From contig CAMMVF010000007.1 of the NCBI GenBank assembly GCA_946500295.1, positions 38,073 through 102,072 on the forward strand: DNA of 64,000 nucleotides, in the 5' to 3' direction. Below the pieces are notes generated by a model that was not told where the DNA came from, made no database searches, and saw only the letters and a program-made list of their open reading frames with translations. The position numbers and the translations under genes were made by a program. The DNA is from an uncultured Clostridia bacterium (GTDB lineage: Bacteria > Bacillota > Clostridia > Oscillospirales > Acutalibacteraceae). Below, one piece after another: positions 28,321-36,380 of the stretch (position 1 is its first letter; every line of letters starts with the position of its first letter).

Positions 28321-28610
28321 TATTTAAACAGGCGCTTTATTAGCCCCTGTCCCTTTCCCGTAGAGTCCGAGTAAATCATTGCGCTGATTTCACCGTCGAT
28401 TACAACCTGACCCGTCTCCAGGCTGAGCTTGCTGATATGGAGCTGCTGCCCTCTGAGGCACAGTGCGCCAAGCTCGGTATAGAGCACGACCGACTCTGTA
28501 TCAAAGCTGCCTACGTCAACTATTCCCTCAAGGCTTAGCACCCTGCGGTTTTCAAGTGTAAGAGTATGGGGCTTTTTGAGAGTATTTTTTAAGTCTGCCA
28601 CTTGCACCAC
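28320..28610 (-). CDS. yabP: Sporulation protein YabP
   Basis: Encodes 96 residues with the YabP/YqfC pattern: HTLTLENRRVLSLEGIVDV, then FDTESVVLYTELGALCLRGQQLHI and a closing LSLETGQVVIDGEISAMIYSD. It is a small soluble sporulation protein that acts with YabQ; its biochemical role is not established. It directly precedes yabQ. A copy of the intergenic repeat lies between it and rqcP. Confidence 0.9.
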   Translation of the reverse strand: MVQVADLKNTLKKPHTLTLENRRVLSLEGIVDVGSFDTESVVLYTELGALCLRGQQLHISKLSLETGQVVIDGEISAMIYSDSTGKGQGLIKRLFK

Positions 28611-28620
28611 TCCAAAGCTG

Positions 28621-28788
28621 TTTAAATCTGAGCAGAGCGTGACAAGCTCGTTTGATCACGCCTGCGACATTTAGGCCGTCGCCGGGGAGCTTTGCTTCTC
28701 AGGGTTTCGGTGGGGAATTAAACCTCATCGAAAGACTGAATGTCCCCCGCCGCCTAATCAGGCGGAGACATCGGCGACTTGGTTATAT
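28621..28788 (-). repeat. Hairpin-rich intergenic repeat, copy F (long form)
   Basis: Inverse orientation: begins TTTAAATCTGAGC, then GTGACAAGCTCGTTTGATCAC, and closes with GGCGACTTGGTTATAT. All modules are present in diverged form. It separates yabP from rqcP. Confidence 0.85.
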
Positions 28789-28820
28789 GAAATGGTATGC
28801 TGCGGATAAAAAATTTATTC

Positions 28821-29060
28821 TCAAATTTGCTCGTACATCGCAGCGGCGTCCTCTTTTTTGGCATATTCGTTTATAGCCGTAACTCGGATTTTCAGCGGCT
28901 TCGAGCCCAGCGTCAGCTCGATTTCGTCGCCTATTTTTACATCGTATGAGGCTCTCTGGGGTTTTCCGTTTACGATCACCCTGCCTGCATCACACGCTTC
29001 GTTGGCAACTGTCCTTCTCTTTATCACTCTTGAAATTTTTAAATATTTATCCAGTCTCAT
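28821..29060 (-). CDS. rqcP: S4-domain RNA-binding protein RqcP (YabO)
   Basis: Encodes 79 residues, almost entirely one S4 domain (MRLDKYLKISRVIKRRTVANEA, DAGRVIVNGKPQRASYDVKIGDEIEL). In B. subtilis RqcP assists RqcH in adding alanine tails to peptides on stalled large ribosomal subunits. Assignment rests on size, domain and position between mazG and yabP, as in Bacillus. It is flanked on both sides by same-oriented repeat copies F and G. Confidence 0.9.
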   Translation of the reverse strand: MRLDKYLKISRVIKRRTVANEACDAGRVIVNGKPQRASYDVKIGDEIELTLGSKPLKIRVTAINEYAKKEDAAAMYEQI

Positions 29061-29091
29061 TTTATCTCCAATATATTCTTAAATTTTAGTT

Positions 29092-29260
29092 ATTTAAATC
29101 TTCGCCTGCGTGACAAGCTCGTTTGATCACGCCTGCAACGATTGCAACTGTCGCAGGCGTGCTTTGCTCCTCAGGGTTTCGGTGGGGGATTAAACCTCAC
29201 CGAAACCCTGAATGTCCCCCGCCGCCTACTCAGGCGGGGGGCATCGGCGACTTGGTTATA
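29092..29260 (-). repeat. Hairpin-rich intergenic repeat, copy G (long form)
   Basis: Inverse orientation: TTTAAATCTTCGCC, GTGACAAGCTCGTTTGATCAC, GCAACGATTGCAACTGTCGC, a long TTTCGGTGGGGG/CCTCACCGAAA stem and CCCCCGCCGCC/GGCGGGGGG. It closes GGCGACTTGGTTATA. It abuts the hup terminator. Confidence 0.9.
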
Positions 29261-29291
29261 AAAATGTCCGCCAAAACACCTTCGGCGGACA
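29260..29291 (-). terminator. Rho-independent terminator of hup
   Basis: On the minus strand TGTCCGCC (29291-29284) pairs with GGCGGACA (29272-29265), followed by TTTTTAT. It directly joins repeat copy G. Confidence 0.85.
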
Positions 29292-29306
29292 GAAAGATTC
29301 AGCGAA

Positions 29307-29582
29307 TTATTTATTAACAGCCTCTTTAAAAGCGTTGCCTGCCTTGAACGCAGGAACCTTAGAAGCGGCAATCTCGATTTTCTCCTTAGTTCTGGGGTCG
29401 ATTCCCATTCTCGCGTTGCGCTGACGCTGCTCAAAGGTACCGAAGCCAACTACCTGAACCTTCTCGCCCTCGGCTACGGCATTGACAATCACGTCAAGCA
29501 TTGATGATACAGCCTTTTCTGCATCCTTCTTAGTAAGTCCGCTTTTCTCAGCTACCGCTGCTACAAGCTCAGTCTTATTCAT
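29307..29582 (-). CDS. hup: HU family DNA-binding protein
   Basis: Encodes 91 residues, the size of HU, a nucleoid protein that bends DNA as a dimer. The sequence shows MNKTELVAAVAEKSGLTKKDAEKA, the VQVVGFGTFEQRQRNARMG strand and the DNA-binding arm with ARMGIDPRTKEKIEI, ending PAFKAGNAFKEAVNK. Its start overlaps the mazG stop by 8 nt. A terminator follows, so downstream rqcP needs its own promoter or read-through. Confidence 0.96.
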   Translation of the reverse strand: MNKTELVAAVAEKSGLTKKDAEKAVSSMLDVIVNAVAEGEKVQVVGFGTFEQRQRNARMGIDPRTKEKIEIAASKVPAFKAGNAFKEAVNK

Positions 29583-30405
29583 TTAAGTATCCTCCTGATC
29601 TTTTCACATTAATATATTCCTTAGCCTGATTCCAAAGGGAATCAAGCGTATTAAGGTCGGCGTCTTTCATGTCAATACCCTGCTCTTTGGCGGCTTGCTC
29701 TACCTTATCAAATCGCTCTATGAATTTGTCACAGCTGAAGTACAATGCTTTTTCGCTGTCCACTCCCAAAAACCTCGAGACACTGACCGCTGAAAAAAGC
29801 ACATCGCCAAACTCCTCAAACTGATTTTCACTGTCGTTATTTTTTATCGCCTGTTTAAGCTCGGCTATCTCTTCCTCGAGCTTATCAAGAGCTCCGTTGA
29901 CATTGTCCCAGTCAAATCCTGCTTTAGCTGCTTTTTCCTGAATTTTCTGACTTCTCATCAACCCCGGCAGAGAGCGGGATACGCTGCGCATAGCCTGAGT
30001 CCGGCTTTTCTGGGATTTTGTCTGCATTTTAATTTTGTCCCAGTTTTCGAGCACCTTCTCAGATGTGTCGGCAGTAACATCGGAAAAAACATGGGGATGG
30101 CGCACAATGAGCTTTTTGCAGATTCCGTCCGCTACATCGTCGATGTCAAACCGCCCCTGCTCCTGCTCGATTTCGGAGTGAAAGACAACCTGAAGCAAAA
30201 CATCGCCAAGTTCCTCCTTCAAAAGCTCCGTATCCTCGGTGTCAATAGCCTCTATCACCTCGTAGGTTTCCTCGATAAAATTTTGCCTTATTGACTGGTG
30301 CGTCTGCTCACGATCCCAGGGGCAGCCGCCTTCGCCTCTCAAAATTTTCATAATTGCGACGAGATCCTGAAAATCGTATTTTTCCTTTCGTTTGAACTCA
30401 TTCAC
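29575..30405 (-). CDS. mazG: Nucleoside triphosphate pyrophosphohydrolase MazG
   Basis: Hydrolyses nucleoside triphosphates to monophosphates. A GTG at 30405 behind GGGGGTG (VNEFKRKEKYDF) is a better start than the upstream frame start and gives 276 residues. Two MazG domains are visible: RGEGGCPWDREQTHQSIRQN with EETYEVIEAI and EELGDVLLQVVFH, then a second with FEEFGDVLFSAVSVSRFL. In Bacillus the equivalent yabN carries an extra methylase domain that is absent here. It lies between the flippase gene and hup. Confidence 0.93.
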   Translation of the reverse strand: MNEFKRKEKYDFQDLVAIMKILRGEGGCPWDREQTHQSIRQNFIEETYEVIEAIDTEDTELLKEELGDVLLQVVFHSEIEQEQGRFDIDDVADGICKKLIVRHPHVFSDVTADTSEKVLENWDKIKMQTKSQKSRTQAMRSVSRSLPGLMRSQKIQEKAAKAGFDWDNVNGALDKLEEEIAELKQAIKNNDSENQFEEFGDVLFSAVSVSRFLGVDSEKALYFSCDKFIERFDKVEQAAKEQGIDMKDADLNTLDSLWNQAKEYINVKRSGGYLNE

Positions 30406-30456
30406 AGCAACACCCCCGGTCTTTAAGATTAACAAAACACAAATGCAAGATACATT

Positions 30457-32244
30457 TTACCTCAACACGTGCATTTTTTCAAGTAGTTTTGCGATTTTTT
30501 CGCCCTTTGGAATGGCGGTTATTTCGCTTTTGGTAACAGCCCTGAGTAAGGTGAGTGCCAAAACATAGAGTATTACCACTAAAACGACAACTATTATCAT
30601 CGCAACGTAGTACGGCAGTATGTTCTCCTCAAGCAGATTGTAGATAAATCTTCCGACAAATATACAGCCGACGGCGGCGATTAGCGGCTTTATAAATACA
30701 TTCAGAAAATCCGGGATTATCTTAGTTTCCTTACACAGGAAGTAAAGACCTACAACAACAACAAACAGATAAGCTACCAGCGAGCCTACCGCCGCACCCT
30801 GGATATTGATTTCGGGTATGCCGACCAAGGTGTAGTTGAGCCCTATTTTTATAATCATGGCTATACTCATAAGCTTCAGCGGCAAATCAACCCTGCCGAC
30901 AGCCTGAAGCATACTGCACACAGGCGTGCTCGTAGCGATGAAGATTACAGAAATGCCGAGAATCTGAAGTATGCCCGCACCCACGTCTGCACCAAACACG
31001 TCCCCTCGTCCGTAGAGCATGAAAATCAAGGGCTTGGAAAATACCGACAGTGCAAGTCCGGCAGGCAGCGCCACACAGAGGGTCAGCTTTAAAATCATAT
31101 TGATATTGCTCTTGATCTCGTCCTTATTCCCTCTAGTCCAAGCAGAAGTCAGGCTCGGCAGTGCGCTCGAGCCAAAGGCCTGGGTTAAGGCTGTGACGAG
31201 CATCATCAGCGTAAGCGCATAGCCGTAGCTGCCTGTGAGAAAGGTGGCGAAGTCGGCCGCAGCTATGTGCTGCTGAGCCATTGCGCTGTAATCATATCCG
31301 CCGACCTGCTTAAATGAGTTGACAAGTCTTTCGGCAGAGTATTGCGAAAGGTCGCTTATCCTCATCTGAATCAAGGTCGAGTCAATAGTGCTCGAGATAC
31401 TCAGCACCAGGGAATTAAGCCCTATGGGTATGGCCGTCCTGACCAAGTCCCAGGTTATACTCTTTCCGGATCTGGCAGGCTCGGAGTAATATAGCTGGCG
31501 GCGGGTAACGTCGCAGCCCTTGAGCTTATATCTCAGCATCAGAAAGATAAACCCGAACAAGGCTCCCGCCACTATTCCGAGCAGGGCGGCGCAGATGGTC
31601 CATGTATCTATGGCTGTATAAGCCTGAGAGTAGTTTTCGTAATATGTGCCGAAAACGGTACCGCTGGTGTTATATTCGTTGGTCGCTGTTTGGCTGACGA
31701 TAAAGGCGGCTGTAAGTCCGATCAAGAGCTTGCCGCCCGCCTCAATCACCTCGGAAACTGCTGTAGGCATCATATTCCGCATACCCTCGAAATATCCCCT
31801 GTAAATTGACATCAGACAGCCGAAGAGGATGGTCGGAGCGAGGGCGCACACTGCAAACTGCACGTTTGCATTTCTCACGATTGAGGAATACCAGCCGCTG
31901 AGCAACACCATAGCTGCGAAACAGATTGTTCCGGTTATGATAAACAGCGGTATGGTTATTTTATGGAGTTTTTTAACGTCGCGGAATCTATTCTCGGCTA
32001 CGCTTTTTGATACGAGTCGGGATATGGCTATTGGGAAGCCGCCTGTGGCGAGCATGAACAGAGGGTCGTACAGGCTGTAGGCAAGGGTAAAAATACCATA
32101 ACCCACGGACGAGACCATGCCTCCGAGCAGTACCTTATATACCATGCCTATGAGCTTAACTATTATCATACTCATCGACATAACCATTGCGCCCTTCATA
32201 AAGCTGCGGTCAGCTCCGCTGCGCTGGATGGTACGTTTTTCCAA
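30457..32244 (-). CDS. MurJ/SpoVB-like lipid flippase (MOP superfamily)
   Basis: Encodes 595 residues with about 14 membrane segments, as expected for MviN/MurJ/SpoVB-type exporters that flip lipid-linked sugars across the membrane. Seen: an N-terminal basic SFMKGAMVMSMSMIIVKLIGMVYKV segment, YGIFTLAYSLYDPLF, FPIAISRLVSKSVAE and a mid-protein LPSLTSAWTRGNKDEI. The position next to mazG matches yabM of B. subtilis. Whether it serves the vegetative wall or the spore cortex cannot be told. Confidence 0.88.
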   Translation of the reverse strand: MEKRTIQRSGADRSFMKGAMVMSMSMIIVKLIGMVYKVLLGGMVSSVGYGIFTLAYSLYDPLFMLATGGFPIAISRLVSKSVAENRFRDVKKLHKITIPLFIITGTICFAAMVLLSGWYSSIVRNANVQFAVCALAPTILFGCLMSIYRGYFEGMRNMMPTAVSEVIEAGGKLLIGLTAAFIVSQTATNEYNTSGTVFGTYYENYSQAYTAIDTWTICAALLGIVAGALFGFIFLMLRYKLKGCDVTRRQLYYSEPARSGKSITWDLVRTAIPIGLNSLVLSISSTIDSTLIQMRISDLSQYSAERLVNSFKQVGGYDYSAMAQQHIAAADFATFLTGSYGYALTLMMLVTALTQAFGSSALPSLTSAWTRGNKDEIKSNINMILKLTLCVALPAGLALSVFSKPLIFMLYGRGDVFGADVGAGILQILGISVIFIATSTPVCSMLQAVGRVDLPLKLMSIAMIIKIGLNYTLVGIPEINIQGAAVGSLVAYLFVVVVGLYFLCKETKIIPDFLNVFIKPLIAAVGCIFVGRFIYNLLEENILPYYVAMIIVVVLVVILYVLALTLLRAVTKSEITAIPKGEKIAKLLEKMHVLR

Positions 32245-32261
32245 AATAATCTCTCCTTCTC

Positions 32262-32287
32262 ACAAAACAAGCGGCAGATAATGCCGC
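32262..32287 (-). terminator. Terminator after the zinc-ribbon gene
   Basis: On the minus strand GCGGCA (32287-32282) pairs with TGCCGC (32276-32271), followed by TTGTTTTG. Confidence 0.6.
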
Positions 32288-32322
32288 CTGCTGTCTTATC
32301 AATTTAGAATAAAGAGAGTACG

Positions 32323-32745
32323 TCAGTCGCCAAGAATCTCATCTTCCGCATCTTTCACAGCCTGCTGAGCCTCCTTGTCGGCGGCGCTGACAAGCTTAGC
32401 CCCGCATTTTCCGCAATAGCTTAAATCCGCCGAAACCAAAGCGCCGCAAGTCGGACAGGTGTGCTTATTTTTTCTCAGATTTTTAAGCTCTCTTGTAGAT
32501 TCAAGGCTTTCGTTAAGCTCCCTGAGCTCCTGTACCATTTTGGCAAGGGCGTCCTTGTCCATTTCACCTGCGATATAGCTTTTGTACACGAAACTGCCAA
32601 GCTCCCTTTCCTTTTTGTGAATCTCGCTTTGCAATCCGGACTCGGCGTACTTGAGCTTTGATGAATCAATTACCATCTCGGCCTTTTTGCCGACTGCGTC
32701 CACAGCCGTTTTCGCATTTATCATTAAATCGTCCAATATACTCAT
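32323..32745 (-). CDS. Zinc-ribbon protein, unknown function
   Basis: Encodes 140 residues. The N-terminal 85 residues are predicted helical and probably coiled coil (ESGLQSEIHKKERELGSF, QELRELNESLESTRELKNL). A zinc ribbon follows with two Cys pairs (HTCPTCGALVSADLSYCGKCGAKL) and a short acidic tail. This layout is common in small Firmicute proteins without assigned function. It appears monocistronic, with a terminator behind and about 90 nt of AT-rich sequence in front. Confidence 0.8.
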   Translation of the reverse strand: MSILDDLMINAKTAVDAVGKKAEMVIDSSKLKYAESGLQSEIHKKERELGSFVYKSYIAGEMDKDALAKMVQELRELNESLESTRELKNLRKNKHTCPTCGALVSADLSYCGKCGAKLVSAADKEAQQAVKDAEDEILGD

Positions 32746-32837
32746 TTGGCTTCTCCTTTACAGATTTTACATATTAGAATTATAGCACTTGGCTATTAGA
32801 GTTTTATTAAGATAGTGTTAATTTCCCAGATTATGGA

Positions 32838-33785
32838 TTAATACTCATAGCTTCCTCCGCCGACAAACTCAGTAAGCAGGGAATCAGCGCTGAGCAAGTC
32901 TCTGTCAAGCTTATAAACCTGCTCAAGCAGGGTAATGTACTGTGCCGCCATCCGATAATGCGGACTGTCCTTTGTAATGGTTTTTAGCATTGGAAGAGCC
33001 CGTGCGCCTATAATACCAGGCTCGCTTTTGTGGAAAGAGTCTATGGTTATATCGCTCAGTGCGGCGTAGGGAATGATATTTTTTCTCTCGCCGTCAAGCA
33101 CGTTGTCCCACAAGTCAAGGCAGTCCTCGACCGATATGGAGCGGAAGCGAGTATCCCTGACTAAACGTCGAAACATTCTCAGCCCCTGCCCCGTACAGAT
33201 TTTACTGTCAAACTCGACTGCGCTTTCGATATTGAGCAGCAGCTTTACTACCGTTATCTCATCTGTCTTTGGGGTGAGCAGAGGGTTCAGGGCGTGAAGC
33301 CCCTCTATGATTAAAAAATCATCGTCGTCAATTTGGATATGCTGACGATAAGGTGAAGGACGCTTGGTTTTGAAATCAAACTTGGGCATATCACACTGTC
33401 CCGTCCTAGCTAGAGAGGCAAGACACCTCTTAAATTCGGAAAGATCGAGTGCGGCTATGCCCTCGAAATCCCGCTCGCCGTTTTCATCGAACGGGGTTTC
33501 TTCGGCGGGGAGGAAAAAGTCGTCGAGCGACACCTTCACCGCCTGCCTCCCCATCGCTTCAAAGCTCCGTCTGAGTATCATCGAGGTGGTAGTCTTTCCT
33601 GCCGAGGAAGGACCAGCCAGCATAATCACTCCGCCGTGGGGCGCTTTTGTCAGTATTTCACCAACAGCCAGTCTTACCTTGCCGTGAAATTCCTCTTCAC
33701 AATCCCCGAGAAATTCCGCCTGATTTTTTTTGGCAAGGGAGTTTATTTCCTCAATAGAATATACTGTGCCGTGCTTAAAATCCAT
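32838..33785 (-). CDS. Uridine kinase-like nucleoside kinase
   Basis: About 315 residues (start at 33785 or 33794, both ATG). The P-loop reads LAGPSSAGKTTTSM, followed by SLDDFFLP and a base-binding RPSPYRQHIQ-like region, as in the phosphoribulokinase/uridine kinase family. It lacks the usual compact 210-residue form and has an N-terminal extension (EEINSLAKKNQAEFLGDCEEEF) resembling that of larger Firmicute members. The true substrate is not certain. It is the last gene of the nusB operon and overlaps hemZ slightly. Confidence 0.82.
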   Translation of the reverse strand: MDFKHGTVYSIEEINSLAKKNQAEFLGDCEEEFHGKVRLAVGEILTKAPHGGVIMLAGPSSAGKTTTSMILRRSFEAMGRQAVKVSLDDFFLPAEETPFDENGERDFEGIAALDLSEFKRCLASLARTGQCDMPKFDFKTKRPSPYRQHIQIDDDDFLIIEGLHALNPLLTPKTDEITVVKLLLNIESAVEFDSKICTGQGLRMFRRLVRDTRFRSISVEDCLDLWDNVLDGERKNIIPYAALSDITIDSFHKSEPGIIGARALPMLKTITKDSPHYRMAAQYITLLEQVYKLDRDLLSADSLLTEFVGGGSYEY

Positions 33786-35244
33786 ATTCATCATAAAACG
33801 AACCTATCCTGTCTTTCCTTTTGAGCATCTCATCAAAGCCCTTTAGATATTCATACGAATATTTGTAGTTAAATATTCGTTCTATGTATGAGCCGTTCGG
33901 CTGTCTGAGCTTTGTAGTGGCGCCTGCGCCGCAGCCCAGTATGGAGTGGGTTTCGTCCATTATGAACACATTATAAAGTCCCTCGCTGCCCTTTTTTGAC
34001 CAGCCGACATTTTCGAGATTGCCGACCATCCTGCTCTGACGGTAGAGGTAGTACGGTTCATAGCCGTTTTTCGGCAAAAGCTCGGAGCAGAAGCGGTGCA
34101 TCTGCTCGGCTGTTTCAAAATCACGGCGCAAAAGCTCCGCTCCCTGCTGAGTAAGATTTGATGAGCGCTTCATCGAAAGCGTATGCACAGTTATGCTCTT
34201 TGGGTCGAGCTCGACAATTTTGTTGAGGGTTGAGGCAAAGCTATCGGCACTTTCACCGGGCAGTCCTGCGATTAAATCAGTGTTTATATGGTCAAAGCCG
34301 GATTTAACGGCGATATCGTAGGCGGCAAAAAACTCCTCGCTCGTATGCCTGCGCCCTATTGCCTTTAATATTTCATCATTTAAGGTTTGCGGATTGATGC
34401 TTATTCTGTCCGCCCCGTTTTGCTTTATTACCTTTAATTTTTCCTGTGTCACCGTGTCGGGTCTGCCGGCTTCAACCGTATATTCACGGCAGTTTGTCAT
34501 GTCAAAGCTGCGGTTTATGGTGCTCATCACCATATCGAGCTGCATAGGTGATAAGGTGGTAGGCGTGCCGCCGCCGATGTAAACGGTTTGCAGTCTCAAT
34601 CCGAGGTTTCTCGCTATCTGCCCGGTGTATTCAATTTCCCTGCAAAGCAGCTCTACATACGGCTCGATGAGCTTAAAGCTCTTCTCCACCGACTGAGACA
34701 CAAACGAGCAGTAGCTGCACCTTGACGGACAGAACGGGATGGAGACATAGAGGCTGAACGAATCGGGGGTAGAGGTATTTAAAATCAGTCTTTCGTTTCT
34801 CTCGGTAAGGGTTGAGAGAGCTGTTTTCTCTTCAGATACAAGAAGCTTTTGTTTAAAATACTCCTTTGCTCCCTCCTCGCCCATAGTTTCTCTTAGTCTG
34901 CGAAAGAGCTTAATCGGGCGAACGCCCGTCAGTATGCCCCAAAGCGGCGTAAGCCCGGTGTACTCGGACAGCAGGCGGTACAGTAAAATCGCCATCTCCC
35001 TCTCCTGCTCGTCCTCGGGGGTATCGGGCTGAAGGCTTTTCTCTAGCTTAGAGCTGTATTTGTCGGTAATCAGGGCACACTCGACGCCCTCAGCTGTTTT
35101 TGAGGTAATCAAGCAGAGACTTTCCGTCTCATTCGGTCGCTCGCCCCTCAACACCTCGAGCTTTTCATTCGGAAAAAATACCCTTGTGAGGTTTTCCATC
35201 TCGTAATGAAAGCTGTGATTATCTATATAAATTTTAATACTCAT
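33775..35244 (-). CDS. hemZ: Radical SAM coproporphyrinogen III dehydrogenase HemZ
   Basis: Encodes 489 residues. The radical SAM Cys motif C-x3-C-x2-C is in PFCPSRCSYCSF near residue 175, followed by the HemN-like VYIGGGTPTTLSP, VEAGRPDTVTQEKL and INPQTLNDEILKAIGRRHT motifs. HemZ is the Firmicute form of the oxygen-independent enzyme; such proteins may also handle other porphyrins or be poorly active, so the heme role is inferred. An N-terminal domain of about 160 residues distinguishes it from HemN. It starts 25 nt after the MBL-fold gene. Confidence 0.9.
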   Translation of the reverse strand: MSIKIYIDNHSFHYEMENLTRVFFPNEKLEVLRGERPNETESLCLITSKTAEGVECALITDKYSSKLEKSLQPDTPEDEQEREMAILLYRLLSEYTGLTPLWGILTGVRPIKLFRRLRETMGEEGAKEYFKQKLLVSEEKTALSTLTERNERLILNTSTPDSFSLYVSIPFCPSRCSYCSFVSQSVEKSFKLIEPYVELLCREIEYTGQIARNLGLRLQTVYIGGGTPTTLSPMQLDMVMSTINRSFDMTNCREYTVEAGRPDTVTQEKLKVIKQNGADRISINPQTLNDEILKAIGRRHTSEEFFAAYDIAVKSGFDHINTDLIAGLPGESADSFASTLNKIVELDPKSITVHTLSMKRSSNLTQQGAELLRRDFETAEQMHRFCSELLPKNGYEPYYLYRQSRMVGNLENVGWSKKGSEGLYNVFIMDETHSILGCGAGATTKLRQPNGSYIERIFNYKYSYEYLKGFDEMLKRKDRIGSFYDEYGF

Positions 35245-35269
35245 AAATTATATTCCGATTTTAATGATT

Positions 35270-35914
35270 TCAATAATATTTCACGGCTCTTTTCAGGTAG
35301 AGGTTTTTGTGCTTTTCTTCCTCTATCGTCGTCATGGGGCCGTGACCGGGATAAACCTCGGTATCGTCGGTAAGCTCCGAGAGCTTTTTGAGAGAATTCA
35401 TCAGCTCGTCCTCATTTCCGGTTTTGAAGTCCGTCCTGCCCATCGAGCCTTTAAAGAGGGTATCTCCGCAGAAGAGCTTTCCCTCGGCAAGGTAGCCAAC
35501 TCCACCTTTGGTATGTCCTGGCAGGTTCAAAACCTTAATCACCGTGCTGCCGAGGGTAATCTTATCGCCCTCTCGTAGCAAAAGCTCCGCCTTAAACGGC
35601 TTGATATTTACACCCATCATCATCGAGAGGTTTAAGCTGCCGTTGGAGATAAATTCCTTTTCCGCCTCACCTATGGCGATATAGGCATTTGGGAATTTTT
35701 CTTTAATCTCGGCGGTCTTGCCAATATGGTCGAAATGCCCGTGAGTCAGCAGAATATAGCACAGCTTATCTTCGGGTATTTCGCTTAGAGCCTGCTCAAG
35801 CCCCCTTGAGCTTCCGCCCGGGTCAATAACAGCGCTCTCACCGCTTTGCTCGTCGGTTATGATATAGCAGTTTGTAGCCATTGTTCCTACAACCAGAGTT
35901 TTTATTTTAAGCAT
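35270..35914 (-). CDS. MBL-fold metallo-hydrolase (glyoxalase II-like)
   Basis: Encodes 214 residues. Metal ligands are in LLTHGHFDHIG (HxHxDH), LPGHTKGGVGYL, GDTLF and VYPGHGPMTTI. This is the pattern of small glyoxalase II-like hydrolases that open thioesters; the substrate is unknown. It overlaps dtd by 8 nt in the operon and precedes hemZ. Confidence 0.92.
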   Translation of the reverse strand: MLKIKTLVVGTMATNCYIITDEQSGESAVIDPGGSSRGLEQALSEIPEDKLCYILLTHGHFDHIGKTAEIKEKFPNAYIAIGEAEKEFISNGSLNLSMMMGVNIKPFKAELLLREGDKITLGSTVIKVLNLPGHTKGGVGYLAEGKLFCGDTLFKGSMGRTDFKTGNEDELMNSLKKLSELTDDTEVYPGHGPMTTIEEEKHKNLYLKRAVKYY

Positions 35915-36368
35915 TGCGTTTCAGCTCCTGTGAATCAAGTATTATAGTTACGGGTCCGTCATTTACTATATTAAGCTCCATATCGGCCCCGAAAACACCG
36001 CACTCTACCCTTTTTGCACCCGCTTTTTTAATACATTCCATGAAGTACTCATACAGCTCATTTGCTTCGTCAGGGGCGGCTGCCGAAAAGAAGCTCGGTC
36101 TCCTGCCGTGGGAGCAGTCGGCGCAGAGGGTGAAGTTAGACACCACCAAAACCTCGCCATCTATATCCTTGAGGGAGAGGTTCATCTTATCATTATCATC
36201 TGTAAATATCCTCAGGTTATAAATTTTCTCCGCCAGCACCTCGGCGTCAGCGGCGATATCGCCTTGGCACACTCCCAAAAGCACCGCCAGTCCCTGATTT
36301 ATCTCTCCTGTAAGCACTCCGTCCGCCTTTACCAACGCAGAGCTGACCCTTTGAATTACTGCCTTCAT
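35907..36368 (-). CDS. dtd: D-aminoacyl-tRNA deacylase
   Basis: Removes D-amino acids from mischarged tRNA. The start at 36368 (MKAVIQRVSSALV) follows GGAGG; the frame extends four codons further up but without a site. It gives 153 residues. Family motifs are VIQRVSSALV, LLGVCQGD, VSNFTLCADCSHGRRPSF (the SQFTL-type motif) and the C-terminal NDGPVTIILDS, the Gly-Pro motif region. It follows relA by 12 nt, a common pairing in Firmicutes. Confidence 0.95.
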   Translation of the reverse strand: MKAVIQRVSSALVKADGVLTGEINQGLAVLLGVCQGDIAADAEVLAEKIYNLRIFTDDNDKMNLSLKDIDGEVLVVSNFTLCADCSHGRRPSFFSAAAPDEANELYEYFMECIKKAGAKRVECGVFGADMELNIVNDGPVTIILDSQELKRNA

Positions 36369-36380
36369 TCTTTCCTCCAA

